Shown here one piece after another: positions 13,897-14,019 of a stretch of DNA of 14,019 nt (within the stretch, counting starts at the first letter, position 1; each line of letters begins with the position of its first letter). The stretch lies in the NCBI GenBank assembly GCA_017992335.1, contig JAGOOU010000013.1, positions 1,277-15,295 of the forward strand, given 5' to 3'. The notes beneath the pieces were generated by a model. The model saw only the letters and a program-made list of their open reading frames with translations. It was not told where the DNA came from and did not search any database. The DNA is from Candidatus Parcubacteria bacterium. GTDB taxonomy: Bacteria > Patescibacteriota > Minisyncoccia > Minisyncoccales > Minisyncoccaceae. The translations under genes were made by a program, and so were the position numbers.

Positions 13897-14019
13897 ATGC
13901 AAACCAAAAACATTTTTAAAATTTTAATACTCTGCTTAATGATTTTTGGCTTTGCTAACAACTCAGCTCTAGCTGCTTGCGGATCTTCTAATGGAGGAAC
14001 ATTTGCTTTCCCTCCAGCA
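13897..14019 (+). CDS. Second secreted Cys-module protein, N-terminal part only
   Basis: 41 codons to the window edge, starting 14 bases after the stop of the large gene and so probably co-transcribed. MQTKNIFKILILCLMIFGFA is a signal peptide core, with a likely cleavage site after NNSALA (residue 26). The mature start ACGSSNGGTFAFPPA repeats the opening of the Cys module of the upstream protein (compare CGSSHGGIFTLPPSSN at 213-228 there). It is a tandem paralogue or fellow member of the same surface-protein set; its length and downstream domains are not visible. Confidence 0.8.
   Translation, partial: MQTKNIFKILILCLMIFGFANNSALAACGSSNGGTFAFPPA

Overview
The window looks like an AT-rich chromosome fragment from a reduced-genome bacterium, most likely Patescibacteria (CPR), near Parcubacteria. 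This is inferred from gene content: a DhaL-DegV fusion, a CarS-type CDP-lipid synthase, a trigger factor with a shrunken PPIase domain, purine-rich or absent Shine-Dalgarno sequences, and a giant secreted Cys-rich protein built of CGSxNG modules. TGA is not needed as a sense codon in any gene here. No marker such as 16S rRNA is present, so the assignment is tentative.

Layout. Everything left of about 6.4 kb runs on the minus strand and everything right of it on the plus strand. Transcribed leftward from 6391: CCA-adding enzyme, tRNA-Ala(CGC), a repeat and hairpin spacer, tRNA-Pro(CGG), plsY, a CarS-like CDP-lipid synthase, an MscS-type TM-helix protein, a FakA-like kinase fused to a DegV domain, a DegV/FakB protein, and the start of a further DegV-like protein at the left edge. 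Transcribed rightward from 6535: nusA, tig, clpP. A separate promoter then drives a 37-codon ORF, a terminator-like hairpin, a 1394-residue secreted protein, and the start of a second secreted protein with the same module.

How the genes fit together. The minus-strand cluster reads as a phospholipid pathway fed by scavenged fatty acids. FakB/DegV presents the fatty acid, FakA phosphorylates it, PlsY moves the acyl group to glycerol-3-phosphate, and the CarS-like enzyme could activate the resulting phosphatidate with CTP. The acyltransferase for the second position (PlsC) is not visible. The plus-strand genes handle transcription elongation, nascent-chain folding and proteolysis, followed by a surface-protein locus.

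The most unusual region is 4606-4894. Three copies of the parS core GTTTCACGTGAAAC sit around the two tRNA genes. Between the tRNAs are four copies of TGTCCACA, resembling actinobacterial DnaA boxes, three of them in an 11-bp tandem array. With the change of gene orientation 1.5 kb away, this suggests a centromere-like and perhaps origin-proximal segment. The other regulatory spots are overlapping divergent promoters at 6408-6458, a terminator in the nusA leader, and the small-ORF/hairpin leader at 9525-9697.
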